Assembly: GCA_002730525.1 (NCBI GenBank)
Contig: PCAK01000038.1
Coordinates: 1 to 32,613, forward strand
Reading direction: 5' to 3'
Source of the DNA: Acidobacteriota bacterium
GTDB taxonomy: Bacteria; Acidobacteriota; Vicinamibacteria; Vicinamibacterales; UBA823
Length of the DNA stretch: 32,613 nt
Shown: in pieces, positions 17,026 to 29,757 of the stretch
Numbering within the stretch: position 1 is the stretch's first letter
How the letters are laid out: every line of letters begins with the position of its first letter
Translations under genes and position numbers: made by a program
The notes under the pieces: generated by a model
The model's database searches: none
The model's input: only the letters and a program-made list of their open reading frames with translations
Told to the model about the DNA's origin: nothing

Positions 17026-17850
17026 GTGGTCGATCTCGTCAAAGCACACGCCTACGGGAACGACTTTCTGCTGACCCCCGCGTCGGGTGTCGCCGAGGGC
17101 ACGCGGCGCGCGTGGGCGCGGCGCCTGTGCGATCGCCACACGGGCGCGGGGGCTGACGGCCTCATCTTCTACACCGTGACGCCCGACGGCGCCACAATGC
17201 GGCTCTTGAACGCCGACGGCAGCGATTCCGAGGTGTCGGGCAACGGCGTTCGGTGCCTGGCGGCGTGGGTCGTGCGCGGCGCGGGCGCTGTGACCGACGG
17301 CGGCGCGGAGACGGGCCGCCGGTTGGTCATCGAGACCGACGCCGGGACGAAGGCCCTCGAACTCGTCGGCATCGAGGCTGAGCGCTTGACGTTCTCGGCG
17401 GCGATGGGCCCGCCAACCGATCTGCGTCAGCTGCGTCTTCGCGCCGCGGGCGAGGACCTCGACGTCGTGGCCCTCAGGGTCGGCAACCCGCAGTGCGTCG
17501 CGCTGATGCCGCTGCCGGACCGCTCGCGGTTCCTGGCCTTGGGCGAGGCGCTGTCGAGTCACGAGGCGTTTCCGGAGGGGGCCAACGTCGAACTGGCGGA
17601 GGTCTCATCGGCCGATCACGTCCGCATCCTGATCTGGGAGCGCGGCGTCGGACCGACTCTCGCCTCTGGGACCGGAGCCTGCGCGGCGGCGGTGGCCGCG
17701 GCGGCCCACGGCGGCGCCTCGCGCGACGTCGCGGTCGAGGCACCCGGCGGCACGCAGCGCGTCGTCTGGAGCGAGGGTGGCCTCGAGTTGACCGGCTGGG
17801 CCGAGATTCTCTGGGCTGGCCGATGGATGGGTGAGGCTCCGGCTGGGTAA
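17026..17850 (+). CDS. dapF: Diaminopimelate epimerase
   Basis: A 274-residue cytosolic enzyme that interconverts LL- and meso-diaminopimelate, providing meso-DAP for peptidoglycan and lysine. Both catalytic cysteines are present: Cys77 in SGNGVRCLAAW and Cys219 in ASGTGACAAAVA. KAHAYGNDFLL at the N-terminus and RVGNPQCVAL in the middle are family motifs. The start is a GTG 13 nt after the barrel-protein gene. Catalytic residues are intact, so it should be active. The 85-nt gap to the convergent lipoprotein gene shows no clear terminator. Confidence 0.96.
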   Translation: MVDLVKAHAYGNDFLLTPASGVAEGTRRAWARRLCDRHTGAGADGLIFYTVTPDGATMRLLNADGSDSEVSGNGVRCLAAWVVRGAGAVTDGGAETGRRLVIETDAGTKALELVGIEAERLTFSAAMGPPTDLRQLRLRAAGEDLDVVALRVGNPQCVALMPLPDRSRFLALGEALSSHEAFPEGANVELAEVSSADHVRILIWERGVGPTLASGTGACAAAVAAAAHGGASRDVAVEAPGGTQRVVWSEGGLELTGWAEILWAGRWMGEAPAG

Positions 17851-17935
17851 GCGCGCTCGGCGTCCTCGACGCGGACCTCAGAGGCCCGGCGTGCAGTTCC
17901 TGCGTACCCGCTCAGACGATCGGGCGCGACCTTCG

Positions 17936-18529
17936 CTACCAGCGCGGTGAATGCCCGGCCATGGCCGCATCGAGCTGGCCGATCACGTCACGCAACTGCT
18001 CGGCCAGGCCGCGCGTGGCATCGCGTGCTGTCACGTAGTTCTCACTTGCCAACGCTGAGCGCGCTTCTTGCACCGCCTCCTCGGCAGCGCGGGCGGTGAG
18101 GCGGGCGCGCTCGAGTGTGGTTCGTCCGACGCGTGCGGTGTCGGCTGATGTTAGGCTGGCGTCGAGTTGGCGCGCGGTGGCCTCGACGGTCTCGAGGGCA
18201 TGCTCCGCCTCACTCCGGACAATCGCCCGCTGGTCGGCGGCCATCCTGGCGGCGGCCTGCGCGCGTTCGCGCGCGTCGAGGGCGTGGCTGAGGCCCTGGC
18301 GATAGTCGCGCTCGGCGACAGCCTGATGGCTCCGTTCGAGGGCGACGACCGCGGCATCGTACTCCTCTGCGGCGTATACGTCGGCGCCGGCCGCCCGCGC
18401 GGTGTCGATCGCGCCCTGCGCCTCATGCATCTCGGGGTCTGGCGGCTCGGCACAGGCCGAGGCGAGACCGGCGGCGACCACCAGGGCGAAGCCCCTCAGG
18501 AGGGAAGTCCGATGGGCGGGCAGGCGCAT
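17936..18529 (-). CDS. DUF4398-type lipoprotein, helical
   Basis: A 197-residue exported lipoprotein. The signal (MRLPAHRTSLLRGFALVVAA) ends in a lipobox ASAC, and the mature chain begins CAEPPDPEMHEAQGAIDTAR. The rest is almost entirely charged and Ala-rich helix with heptad-like spacing, as in DUF4398 proteins, which are periplasmic, TPR-like or coiled-coil, and of unknown function. It is divergent from the broken radC. The start at 18529 is directly downstream of a TATACT box (18536-18541), so the message could be leaderless; the long open frame further upstream belongs to the opposite strand's radC. Confidence 0.8.
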   Translation of the reverse strand: MRLPAHRTSLLRGFALVVAAGLASACAEPPDPEMHEAQGAIDTARAAGADVYAAEEYDAAVVALERSHQAVAERDYRQGLSHALDARERAQAAARMAADQRAIVRSEAEHALETVEATARQLDASLTSADTARVGRTTLERARLTARAAEEAVQEARSALASENYVTARDATRGLAEQLRDVIGQLDAAMAGHSPRW

Positions 18530-18535
18530 CGGATG

Positions 18536-18541
18536 AGTATA
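18536..18541 (-). promoter_or_regulatory. -10 box (TATACT) adjoining the DUF4398 start
   Basis: The minus strand reads TATACT ending 6 nt before the ATG at 18529. The expected transcription start coincides with the start codon, which would make the mRNA leaderless. No clear -35 is visible. Confidence 0.4.
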
Positions 18542-18588
18542 TGCGAATTGATTCCGGCATCCCGATGGTACGGGTGGCGTGTAGTACG

Positions 18589-19201
18589 ATGAGAAGTCTG
18601 GTGCCGCACGATCGGCCGCGCGAGCGCCTCGACCGCCTGGGCGTCGATGCCCTGGGCGATTAGGAGCTGGTCGCCATCGTGTTGGGCCACGGCGGTCCTC
18701 GGTATAGCGCGCTCGGGCTGGCGGAGCTGGTGCTCGCGTCGATGAACGGCGTGCACGGCCTGACGCGGGAGTCGGTCGCGCGAAGGCGGCCCAGTTGCTG
18801 GCGGCGGTCGAGTTGGGACGCCGTACGCTGACTCGGGCGCCAGCGGCACGAGTGCAACTCGGCAGCCCACGGGATGCGGCGGCGTACTTGACGCCGCGAT
18901 TCGGCGGAGGGGCGGTCGAGCGGTTCGGCATCGTCCTGCTCTCGGTGGGCACGCTCGACGCGAGCCTGGTGCACCCGCGCGAAGTGTTCCGCGAAGCCTC
19001 GACGGCCGACGCCGCGGCGATCGTGCTGTTCCATAATCACCCGTCGGGCGATCCGACGCCGAGTCGCGACGATGCGGAGACGATGCGGAATTGACCGCGC
19101 GGTTGGTGGAGGCGGGGACGCTGATGGGGATCGTCGTGCTCGATCATGTCGTGCTCGGCGAAGGGCGCTACTTCAGCTTCAAGGAATCAGGTCGACTCTG
19201 A
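18589..19201 (+). pseudogene. radC-like (JAB/MPN domain) pseudogene
   Basis: RadC-type sequence is recognisable in three frames. Frame A (from ATG 18589) reads PHDRPRERLDRLGVDALGD then a TAG at 18661-18663 where RadC has a small residue before ELVAIVL. Around 18780 the homology moves to a second frame ([11 protein letters not shown] ... [24 protein letters not shown], and the JAMM metal motif [14 protein letters not shown]). Near 19090 it moves to a third ([19 protein letters not shown] ... FSFKESG, TGA at 19199-19201). A dozen or so residues usually found between the GIVLL and SVGTLD segments are also missing. With one nonsense codon, two frameshifts and a deletion, this is decay rather than one sequencing error. 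Its end lies 22 nt before larC. Confidence 0.88.
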
Positions 19202-19223
19202 ACGCGACACGACGCCCGGTGAC

Positions 19224-20546
19224 ATGAGCCGCATCGCTTATCTCGACTGTTTCTCTGGCGCTTCCGGCGACATGGTGCTCGGCGCGCTGCTCGACGCGGG
19301 CTTGCCGCTCGATGACCTGCGCACGGCGCTCGGGAGCCTGGCGCTCGGAGATCCGGCATGGTCGGTCGAGGCCGATCGAGTAGATCGGTCCGGGGTCGCC
19401 GCGACCAAGTTCCGGCTGCGCGAGCGTGGCGCGCCCGAGGCTCCGGCGGCCACGAGCGATGCGCACGACGCATCGGAGCAGCGCCACTCGCATCACCACG
19501 AGCACGACGCCCATGATCAGGTGGACGCTCACCCACACGATCATGATCACGGCGGGAACCATGGCCACCATCATCCCCACCGGAGCCTGAGGGAAATTGT
19601 CGGACTGATTGACCAGTCGGCGTTGTCGGCGTCCGCCAAGGCGCGGGCAGGCCGGCTCTTCGAACGGCTCGCCGAGGCGGAGGCGGCCATTCATCAGATG
19701 CCCGTCGAGGAGGTGCACCTGCACGAGGTCGGAGCGCTCGACTCGATCATCGACATCGTCGGGGCGGTGCATGGCCTGGAGTGGCTCTCCGCCGACGACA
19801 TCGTCGCGTCGCCGCTGAACGTCGGGTCGGGTACGGTGCGCTGCGCCCACGGAGAGTTGTCCGTGCCCGCGCCGGCGACGGCGCGCCTGCTCGAGGGTGT
19901 GCCGGTCTACTCGAGCGGCGTCGCGGCGGAACTCGTGACGCCGACCGGCGCGCTGCTCGTCACGGAATTCGCGTCGTCCTACGGGCCGCTTCCGGCGATG
20001 CGCGTCGACCGGATCGGATACGGCGCGGGCGATCGCGATCTGCCGAAGGCGCCCAATGTGTTGCGACTGCTTGTGGGGGAGTCGGCCGACGCGGAGGTCG
20101 GGCACCGCGTGGTCGTCATGGAGTGCGAGATCGACGACATGAACCCGGAACTGTTCGGTTCCTTGATGAGCCAGCTGTACGCGGGGGGCGCCCTCGAAGT
20201 GTTCTACGTGCCGGTGCAGATGAAGAAGAACCGGCCGGGGACGCTGGTGACCGTTATCGCGGGGCCCGAGCGGCGGGCGGCACTCAGCGAGATTGTCTTC
20301 CGGGAGAGCACGACAATCGGCTTGCGGTACCACGAGATGACGCGCGAGTGCCTCGAACGGACGTCGCTGCCGATCGAGACGCCGATCGGGACGGTCAGGG
20401 TGAAGGTGGCGCGGCGCTCCGGCCGGGTCGTCAATGCGGCGCCCGAGTTCGAGGACTGTGCGCGGCTGGCGGCCGAGCACGGTTTGTCGGTGAAAGAGGT
20501 CCTGGCCCTTGCCCAGAAGGCCTATCTCGACCGCGTGAGCGACTGA
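19224..20546 (+). CDS. larC: Nickel-pincer cofactor biosynthesis protein LarC
   Basis: A 440-residue protein that inserts nickel into the pyridinium bis-thiocarboxylate mononucleotide to finish the nickel-pincer cofactor of lactate racemase-type enzymes. The N-terminus YLDCFSGASGDMVLGALLDAG and the later VHLHEVGALDSIIDIVG, PAPATARLL, TPTGALL and ECEIDDMNPELFG are LarC signatures. A His/Asp-rich insertion (residues about 83-122, with runs such as HSHHHEHDAHD) is a probable nickel-holding loop. Both halves lie in a single frame here. The ATG at 19224 was chosen over 19146 because the family starts there and the extension runs through the radC pseudogene. No larB or larE is in the window. Confidence 0.93.
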   Translation: MSRIAYLDCFSGASGDMVLGALLDAGLPLDDLRTALGSLALGDPAWSVEADRVDRSGVAATKFRLRERGAPEAPAATSDAHDASEQRHSHHHEHDAHDQVDAHPHDHDHGGNHGHHHPHRSLREIVGLIDQSALSASAKARAGRLFERLAEAEAAIHQMPVEEVHLHEVGALDSIIDIVGAVHGLEWLSADDIVASPLNVGSGTVRCAHGELSVPAPATARLLEGVPVYSSGVAAELVTPTGALLVTEFASSYGPLPAMRVDRIGYGAGDRDLPKAPNVLRLLVGESADAEVGHRVVVMECEIDDMNPELFGSLMSQLYAGGALEVFYVPVQMKKNRPGTLVTVIAGPERRAALSEIVFRESTTIGLRYHEMTRECLERTSLPIETPIGTVRVKVARRSGRVVNAAPEFEDCARLAAEHGLSVKEVLALAQKAYLDRVSD

Positions 20547-20565
20547 TCCTCTCCTTATTCAGGCC

Positions 20566-22545
20566 ATGTCTCGCTTCTACTTGACGACCGCCATCGACTA
20601 CGTGAACAGCCGGCCGCATCTGGGCACGGCGTACGAGAAGGTGACGGCCGACGTCATCGCGCGGTACCAGCGCCTGCGCGGGGTCGAGACCAACTTTCTG
20701 ATGGGGAACGACGAGCACTCGCAGAACGTGCACCGCCGCGCCCGGGAGCTGGGCCTGGATCCGATCGCCTACTGCGACCAGATGGAGGCGGAGTTCCGGA
20801 CGGTCTGGCGGACGCTCGACGTGTCGTTCGACGGTTTCATCCGGACGACCGAGCCCCGCCACCGCGCCGGCGTGACACGGATGCTGGACCGGATCGCCGC
20901 GCGGGGCGACCTCTACGAGGGCTTCTACGAGGGCTGGTACTGCGTGTCGTGCGAGGCCTTCAAGCAGGAAAAGGACCTCGTGGATGGCAAGTGCCCGTTG
21001 CACCACGTCGAGCCGAAATGGCTGCGTGAGAAGAACCACTTCTTCCGGCTATCGAACTATCGCGACGCGCTGCTCTCGCATTTCGAGGCGCACCCAGAGT
21101 TTCTGCAGCCCGAGGTCCGCCGCAACGAGATCCTGCGGTTGCTGGAGGGTGGCCTCGAAGACATCTCCGTCAGCCGGAGCGGCCAGGCCTGGGGCATTCC
21201 GATGCCCGAGAGCCCGGAAAGCGTCGTGTATGTCTGGTTCGACGCGCTGATCAACTACGCGTCGGGCGTCGGCTACGGCACCGACGAGAGCCGGTTCGAC
21301 GCGTGGTGGCCGGCCGACCTCCACATCGTCGGCAAGGACATCACGCGGTTCCACAGCGTCTTCTGGCCGGCGATGCTGATGAGCGCCGGCGTCGCGCTGC
21401 CGCGGCAGGTGTTCGGCCACGGATGGGTGCACCATCGCGGCGAGCGGATGAGCAAGACCCTCGGCACGACGGTCGACCCGCTCGAGGCGGCGGACCGATT
21501 CGGAGTCGATCCCCTTCGGCTCTACCTCGTGAAGGAGATTCCCTACGGCCAGGACGGCGACTTTGCCTACGATCGGTTCGAGGAGCGCTACAACGTCGAC
21601 CTGGCCAACAACCTCGGCAACCTGGTGAGTCGAGTGGCCACGATGGCCGACAAGTACCGGGGCGGCCGTCTGCCCGCGACGACGGGGGAGCCGGGGCGGC
21701 TCCCCGGCGTCGTCGAGGCCGTCGTCGCGCGCTACACCGCGGCGATGGATCGGCTGGCGCTGCACGCGGCGGCGGCGGCGGCCTTCTCGTTGGTCGACGC
21801 GGCCAACGAGTACATCACGGAGACCGAGCCCTGGGCGCTGGCGCGGGAGCCGGCGCAGGCCAAGCGCCTGAGTCAGGTGCTGCACGAGACAGCGGAGGCC
21901 GTGCGGATCGCCGCCGTCTTGCTGTCGCCCGTGATGCCGGCGTCGGCCGAGGCCGTGCGGGCGCGGATGGGCGGGCCGTCCGCGACGGCCCGACGTTTTG
22001 ATGAGGCCACGCGATGGTCGACCGCATCCGAGCGCACGGTGGTGCTCGGGCCCGCACTCTGGCCGCGAGCGGAAGGCGGGCGACTCCCCGGGACGCACGA
22101 CACAGGAAAGGCACGAACGATGACTGACACTGAGAAGGACCACGCCGACGAATCTCGACCGGCGTCCGAGGCGGCGCCGCCGGCCGCCACGCCCACGCCC
22201 CCTCAGGCGGAGGATCCTCGGATCACCTTCGACGCGTTCATGGAGATCGATCTCCGGGTGGCTACCGTGCTGGCCGCGGAGAAGGTCGAAAAGTCGCGGA
22301 AGCTCATCAAGGTCGAGGTCGACCTTGGGACCGAGCGGCGGACGGTCGTCGCCGGTATCGCCGAGGCCTACGCGCCGGAGGACCTCGTCGGGCGCACGGT
22401 CGTCGTGGTGGCCAACCTCAAGCCGGCCAAGTTGATGGGCATCGAATCGAACGGGATGATTCTCGCGGCGAGTCTCGAGGGGGGCATCCCCGCGCTCGTG
22501 CGCTTCGACGACCCGCCGCCACCGCCCGGCACCCGCGTCCGGTAG
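20566..22545 (+). CDS. metG: Methionyl-tRNA synthetase with fused tRNA-binding domain
   Basis: A 659-residue class I synthetase that charges tRNA-Met. The HIGH-type motif is HLGTAY near residue 18, and the KMSKS-type loop is ERMSKTLG near residue 300. A zinc-knuckle region reads CVSCEAFKQEKD ... KCPLHHVEP. FGHGWVHH and PYGQDGDF are typical of the short MetG group. After a Pro/Ala/Glu-rich linker (about 505-552), residues 553-659 form an OB-fold tRNA-binding (Trbp111/EMAP-like) domain with EIDLRVATVLAAEKV and NLKPAKLMGIESNGM. An in-frame ATG at 22120 with AGGAAAGG 8 nt upstream could start the domain separately. The gene lies 19 nt after larC. Confidence 0.96.
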   Translation: MSRFYLTTAIDYVNSRPHLGTAYEKVTADVIARYQRLRGVETNFLMGNDEHSQNVHRRARELGLDPIAYCDQMEAEFRTVWRTLDVSFDGFIRTTEPRHRAGVTRMLDRIAARGDLYEGFYEGWYCVSCEAFKQEKDLVDGKCPLHHVEPKWLREKNHFFRLSNYRDALLSHFEAHPEFLQPEVRRNEILRLLEGGLEDISVSRSGQAWGIPMPESPESVVYVWFDALINYASGVGYGTDESRFDAWWPADLHIVGKDITRFHSVFWPAMLMSAGVALPRQVFGHGWVHHRGERMSKTLGTTVDPLEAADRFGVDPLRLYLVKEIPYGQDGDFAYDRFEERYNVDLANNLGNLVSRVATMADKYRGGRLPATTGEPGRLPGVVEAVVARYTAAMDRLALHAAAAAAFSLVDAANEYITETEPWALAREPAQAKRLSQVLHETAEAVRIAAVLLSPVMPASAEAVRARMGGPSATARRFDEATRWSTASERTVVLGPALWPRAEGGRLPGTHDTGKARTMTDTEKDHADESRPASEAAPPAATPTPPQAEDPRITFDAFMEIDLRVATVLAAEKVEKSRKLIKVEVDLGTERRTVVAGIAEAYAPEDLVGRTVVVVANLKPAKLMGIESNGMILAASLEGGIPALVRFDDPPPPPGTRVR

Positions 22546-22554
22546 CGTTCGGCG

Positions 22555-23334
22555 ATGCTTGACAGCCACTGCCATCTCGCGGATGAGGCGTTCGGCGATG
22601 ACCTGCCCGAGGTCGTCGCGCGGGCTCGGGACGCGGGGCTTGACACGGCGCTGTGCATCCTCGCGGCCGGCGATGCCGACGAGTCGGCCCGGGCGGCGAC
22701 GCTGCGGGACCTCTGGCCCGAGGTTCAATTCGCCTGCGGGGTCCACCCACATCAGGCGGCCGCGTGGGCCGGGCGTGAACACGAGGCCGCCGGCTTCGTG
22801 CGCGATCTGGTCGAGCGCGACGCGTCGGTTCGCGCGATTGGCGAGATCGGCCTCGACTACCACTACGACTTCGCCCCGCGACCGGTGCAGCGGGGGGTGT
22901 TCGCGGCGCAGGTGGCGCTGGCGACCGAGTTGGCGCGGCCGATCGTCATCCATACCCGAGAGGCCGACGCCGACACGTGGGCCGTCCTGCGGGACGCCGA
23001 CGGACCGCTGCGGGGGATCGTCCACTGTTTCACGGGCGATGCGGATGCGGCGCGGGACGCGTTGGCGCTTGGGCTCCACATCTCGTTTTCGGGCATCGTG
23101 ACGTTTCCGCGCGCGGACGCCCTCCGGGAGATTGCCGCCTCGGTGCCGCTGGACCGTCTGCTGGTCGAGACGGATGCGCCCTACCTCGCCCCGGTGCCGC
23201 ACCGCGGCGGGCGCAACGAACCGGCCTGGGTCGCCGAGGTGGTCGGGGTCGTCGCGCGGGCGCGAGCTACCGAACCCCACCTGATCGCCTCGGCGGCGGA
23301 GCGCAACTTCGGCTCCCTGATGGCGGAGAAGTGA
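22555..23334 (+). CDS. TatD family metal-dependent hydrolase (DNase)
   Basis: A 259-residue TIM-barrel hydrolase. Metal-binding and catalytic residues are in place: DSHCHL at residues 3-8, GEIGLDYH, VIHTREA, VHCFTG and LLVETDAPYL. The family has 3'-5' exonuclease or related phosphodiesterase activity and is often next to metG, as here (9-nt gap). The ATG at 22555 gives the normal family N-terminus. A short GC-rich hairpin follows the stop but has no U tract. Confidence 0.93.
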   Translation: MLDSHCHLADEAFGDDLPEVVARARDAGLDTALCILAAGDADESARAATLRDLWPEVQFACGVHPHQAAAWAGREHEAAGFVRDLVERDASVRAIGEIGLDYHYDFAPRPVQRGVFAAQVALATELARPIVIHTREADADTWAVLRDADGPLRGIVHCFTGDADAARDALALGLHISFSGIVTFPRADALREIAASVPLDRLLVETDAPYLAPVPHRGGRNEPAWVAEVVGVVARARATEPHLIASAAERNFGSLMAEK

Positions 23335-23366
23335 CGGTTCCCCCCCGTAATCCGGGGGTCGAGACG

Positions 23367-23396
23367 TTGACACTCCGCGCGCGAGTATGGTGTGAT
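23367..23396 (+). promoter_or_regulatory. Candidate sigma-70 promoter before the polyprenyl synthase gene
   Basis: A perfect -35 TTGACA (23367-23372) is followed after 18 bp by TGTGAT (23391-23396, 4 of 6 matching TATAAT). It lies in the 117-bp gap after the TatD gene and would start transcription about 50 nt before the GTG at 23452. This is a moderate match only. Confidence 0.4.
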
Positions 23397-23451
23397 CGTC
23401 TGCTGGCGAGGTCGATAGAGTACGATCGTCGGTCCTCGCGCGTACGCTGCC

Positions 23452-27880
<4,429 letters not shown>

Positions 27881-27906
27881 TCCCGGCGCGTCGGTTCTTT
27901 GACAAT

Positions 27907-28372
27907 CCGTCGTAGACCGCTAGACGACCGCCGCGCCGGTGCGGGCAACCGCGCCGGCGGGGAGGAAAGTCCGAACTCCGCAGGGCAGTGCGCCGGGTAA
28001 CCCCCGGTCAGGGCGACCTGAAGGAAAGTGGCACAGAAAACATACCGCCCGCCGTCGCACGCGGTGCGTGCTTTGGCGAGGCAGGCCCTTCGGGGCTTGC
28101 TACGCCTCGGCCCGTGAGGCGAAGGCGAGTAAGGGTGAAAAGGTGCGGTAAGGGCGCACCGCGTCCGCTGTGAGGCGGATGGCAGGCTAAACCCCGCACG
28201 GAGCAAGACCAAATAGGGAGGCGCTACAGGACGGCCCGTCCGAAGCCTCCGGGTAGGTCGCTTGATCCCGCCAGCAATGGCGGGGCTAGAGGAATGGTCG
28301 TCAGCCCGGCGCGCTCGCTTTCGAGCGATAGCGTAGGGACACAGAATTCGGCTTATGGCGCGTCTGCGACGG
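27907..28372 (+). ncRNA. rnpB: RNase P RNA (bacterial type A)
   Basis: The catalytic RNA of RNase P, which trims the 5' leaders of tRNA precursors. Conserved blocks occur in the right order: GAGGAAAGTCC near 27961, CAGAAAACATACCGCC, AGGGTGAAAAGGTGCGGTAAG near 28131, GAGCAAGACCAAATAGGGAG near 28200, GGGTAGGTCGCTTGA, and the 3' ACAGAATTCGGCTTAT at 28340-28356. The ends were set by helix P1: 27907-27920 pairs with 28358-28372 (14 pairs with one bulge and one G-U). No terminator follows, and an epimerase gene begins 26 nt later. It lies 26 nt after the sigma-54 activator gene on the same strand. Confidence 0.97.
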
Positions 28373-28398
28373 ATCCTTCGCACGTCACGATACACACC

Positions 28399-29358
28399 TT
28401 GAGCACCGACACGTATCTCGTCACCGGCGGGGCCGGGTTCATCGGGTCACATCTCGTCGAGCACCTGCTCCGGCGAGGTGCGTCGGTGCGCGTCGTCGAC
28501 AGCTTCGTCACCGGACGTCGGGAGAATCTGGCCGGGCTGGCCGACACCGAGGCCATCGAACTCCTCGAGGGCGATCTGGCCGATCCCGCCGTCGCGCGCC
28601 GCGCGGTGGCCGGCACGGCCTATGTGCTGCACCACGCCGCGATCCCGTCTGTGCCGCGGTCGATCTCCGACCCCTGGACGTCGCATAGGGCCAACATCGA
28701 CGCGACCCTGCAACTGTTGATTGCGGCGCGCGACGAGGGCGTGCGCCGGGTCGTCTACGCGGCGTCGTCGTCGGCCTATGGCGACACGCCGACCTTGCCC
28801 AAGGTCGAGACCATGCCGACGTCGCCGCGCTCGCCCTATGGGCTACAGAAGCTCGTGAGCGAGCAGTACGCCGAGCAGTTCACGCGACTCTACGGGCTCG
28901 AGACGGTCTCGCTCCGCTACTTCAACATCTTCGGTCCCAGGCAGGATCCGAACTCGCCCTACTCGGGCGTGATCGCACGATTCGTGTCGGCGCTGCTGGC
29001 GGGGGAGCGACCGACGATCTACGGCGACGGTGAGCAGACCCGCGATTTCACCTATGTCGACAACGTGGTCGCGGCCGTGTTCGCGGCGTGCACCGCGCCC
29101 AAGGCGAGCGGCGCGGTCATCAACGTGGCCAATGGGGAGCGAACGTCACTCAACACGTTGCTGGCGAGGCTGAGCGCCATCATCGGGGTATCGCTCGAGC
29201 CACATTACGAGCCGGCGCGTTCGGGTGATGTGCGCGACTCGCTGGCTGACTGCGCGAAGGCGCGTGAGTTGCTGGACTATGCGCCGTCGGTCTCGCTCGA
29301 CGAGGGGCTGCGGCGCACGGTCGACTGGCACCGTCAGGCGTCATCCACCGCCCGGTAG
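28399..29358 (+). CDS. NAD-dependent sugar-nucleotide epimerase (GalE/WbpP-like SDR)
   Basis: A 319-residue extended SDR, probably a UDP-hexose or UDP-HexNAc 4-epimerase. Motifs are LVTGGAGFIGSHL (NAD binding), LHHAAIPSVPRS, the catalytic Ser in ASSSAYG and the YxxxK pair in YGLQK, followed by RYFNIFGPRQDPNSPY and GDGEQTRDFTYVDNV, typical of WbpP-like enzymes. The start is inferred to be the TTG at 28399, because all longer open frames run into rnpB and there is no ATG or GTG before the NAD motif. No good ribosome-binding site is seen. It likely feeds the surface-glycan pathway. Its 3' end overlaps the convergent NfeD-like gene by 25 bp. Confidence 0.88.
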   Translation: MSTDTYLVTGGAGFIGSHLVEHLLRRGASVRVVDSFVTGRRENLAGLADTEAIELLEGDLADPAVARRAVAGTAYVLHHAAIPSVPRSISDPWTSHRANIDATLQLLIAARDEGVRRVVYAASSSAYGDTPTLPKVETMPTSPRSPYGLQKLVSEQYAEQFTRLYGLETVSLRYFNIFGPRQDPNSPYSGVIARFVSALLAGERPTIYGDGEQTRDFTYVDNVVAAVFAACTAPKASGAVINVANGERTSLNTLLARLSAIIGVSLEPHYEPARSGDVRDSLADCAKARELLDYAPSVSLDEGLRRTVDWHRQASSTAR

Positions 29359-29741
29359 ACGACCAGCGTCATCCGGCGCGCTGACTTCACGACGACGACC
29401 TCGCCGGTCCCGAGTGGGCCGTGGTCCTCTGGCAGTTCGGCCTTCCACAGTTCCTGCCCGACCCGCACCAGCCCCTGCTGCTCGAAGGCTTCGACGACCG
29501 TGCCCTTCGCGCCGGCGAGTCGGTCGAAGGGCGTGGTGGACGGTTCGTAGGCCCCACGGACGAACGGGTAGAGTGCGACGTCCTTCGCGATCCAGGCGAT
29601 GCACAGGGCGGCGGCCGCCCACAGGGGCAGACCCGCCTGCCGGTGGGCGAGCGCGAGTACGATGAGGACGACCACGACGCCCGGCACCTGGAACGCTGCG
29701 TATCGCAGCAGGGTGCGAGAGGCCGGGCCGGTGAGGGGCAC
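29334..29741 (-). CDS. NfeD-like membrane protein
   Basis: A 135-residue protein with two hydrophobic segments (about residues 12-30 and 34-52) followed by a soluble OB-fold of about 60 residues: GAKGTVVEAFEQQGLVRVG, then ELWKAELPEDHGPLGTGEVV and VVKSARRMTLVVYRA. This is the layout of short NfeD proteins, which associate with membrane stomatin/flotillin proteins and membrane proteases; the direct role is unclear. The GTG start at 29741 was chosen because the upstream open frame is Arg/Pro-rich and lies in the secreted-protein gene. No flotillin gene is in the window. It follows the secreted-protein gene by 16 nt, suggesting an operon. Confidence 0.72.
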   Translation of the reverse strand: MPLTGPASRTLLRYAAFQVPGVVVVLIVLALAHRQAGLPLWAAAALCIAWIAKDVALYPFVRGAYEPSTTPFDRLAGAKGTVVEAFEQQGLVRVGQELWKAELPEDHGPLGTGEVVVVKSARRMTLVVYRAVDDA

Positions 29742-29757
29742 GACGGTTGGGTGCGGC

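Noticed and set aside
19146-19223. Longer larC start
   Set aside because: The extension runs through the 3' end of the radC pseudogene and is not LarC-like.
23342-23358. Hairpin after the TatD stop as an intrinsic terminator
   Set aside because: The stem is only 6 bp (CCCCCG/CGGGGG) and no T-run follows.
27899-27904. Perfect -35 hexamer TTGACA just before rnpB
   Set aside because: A -10 at normal spacing would start transcription inside helix P1/P2 of the RNase P RNA, so it cannot make the full RNA. It may be chance.
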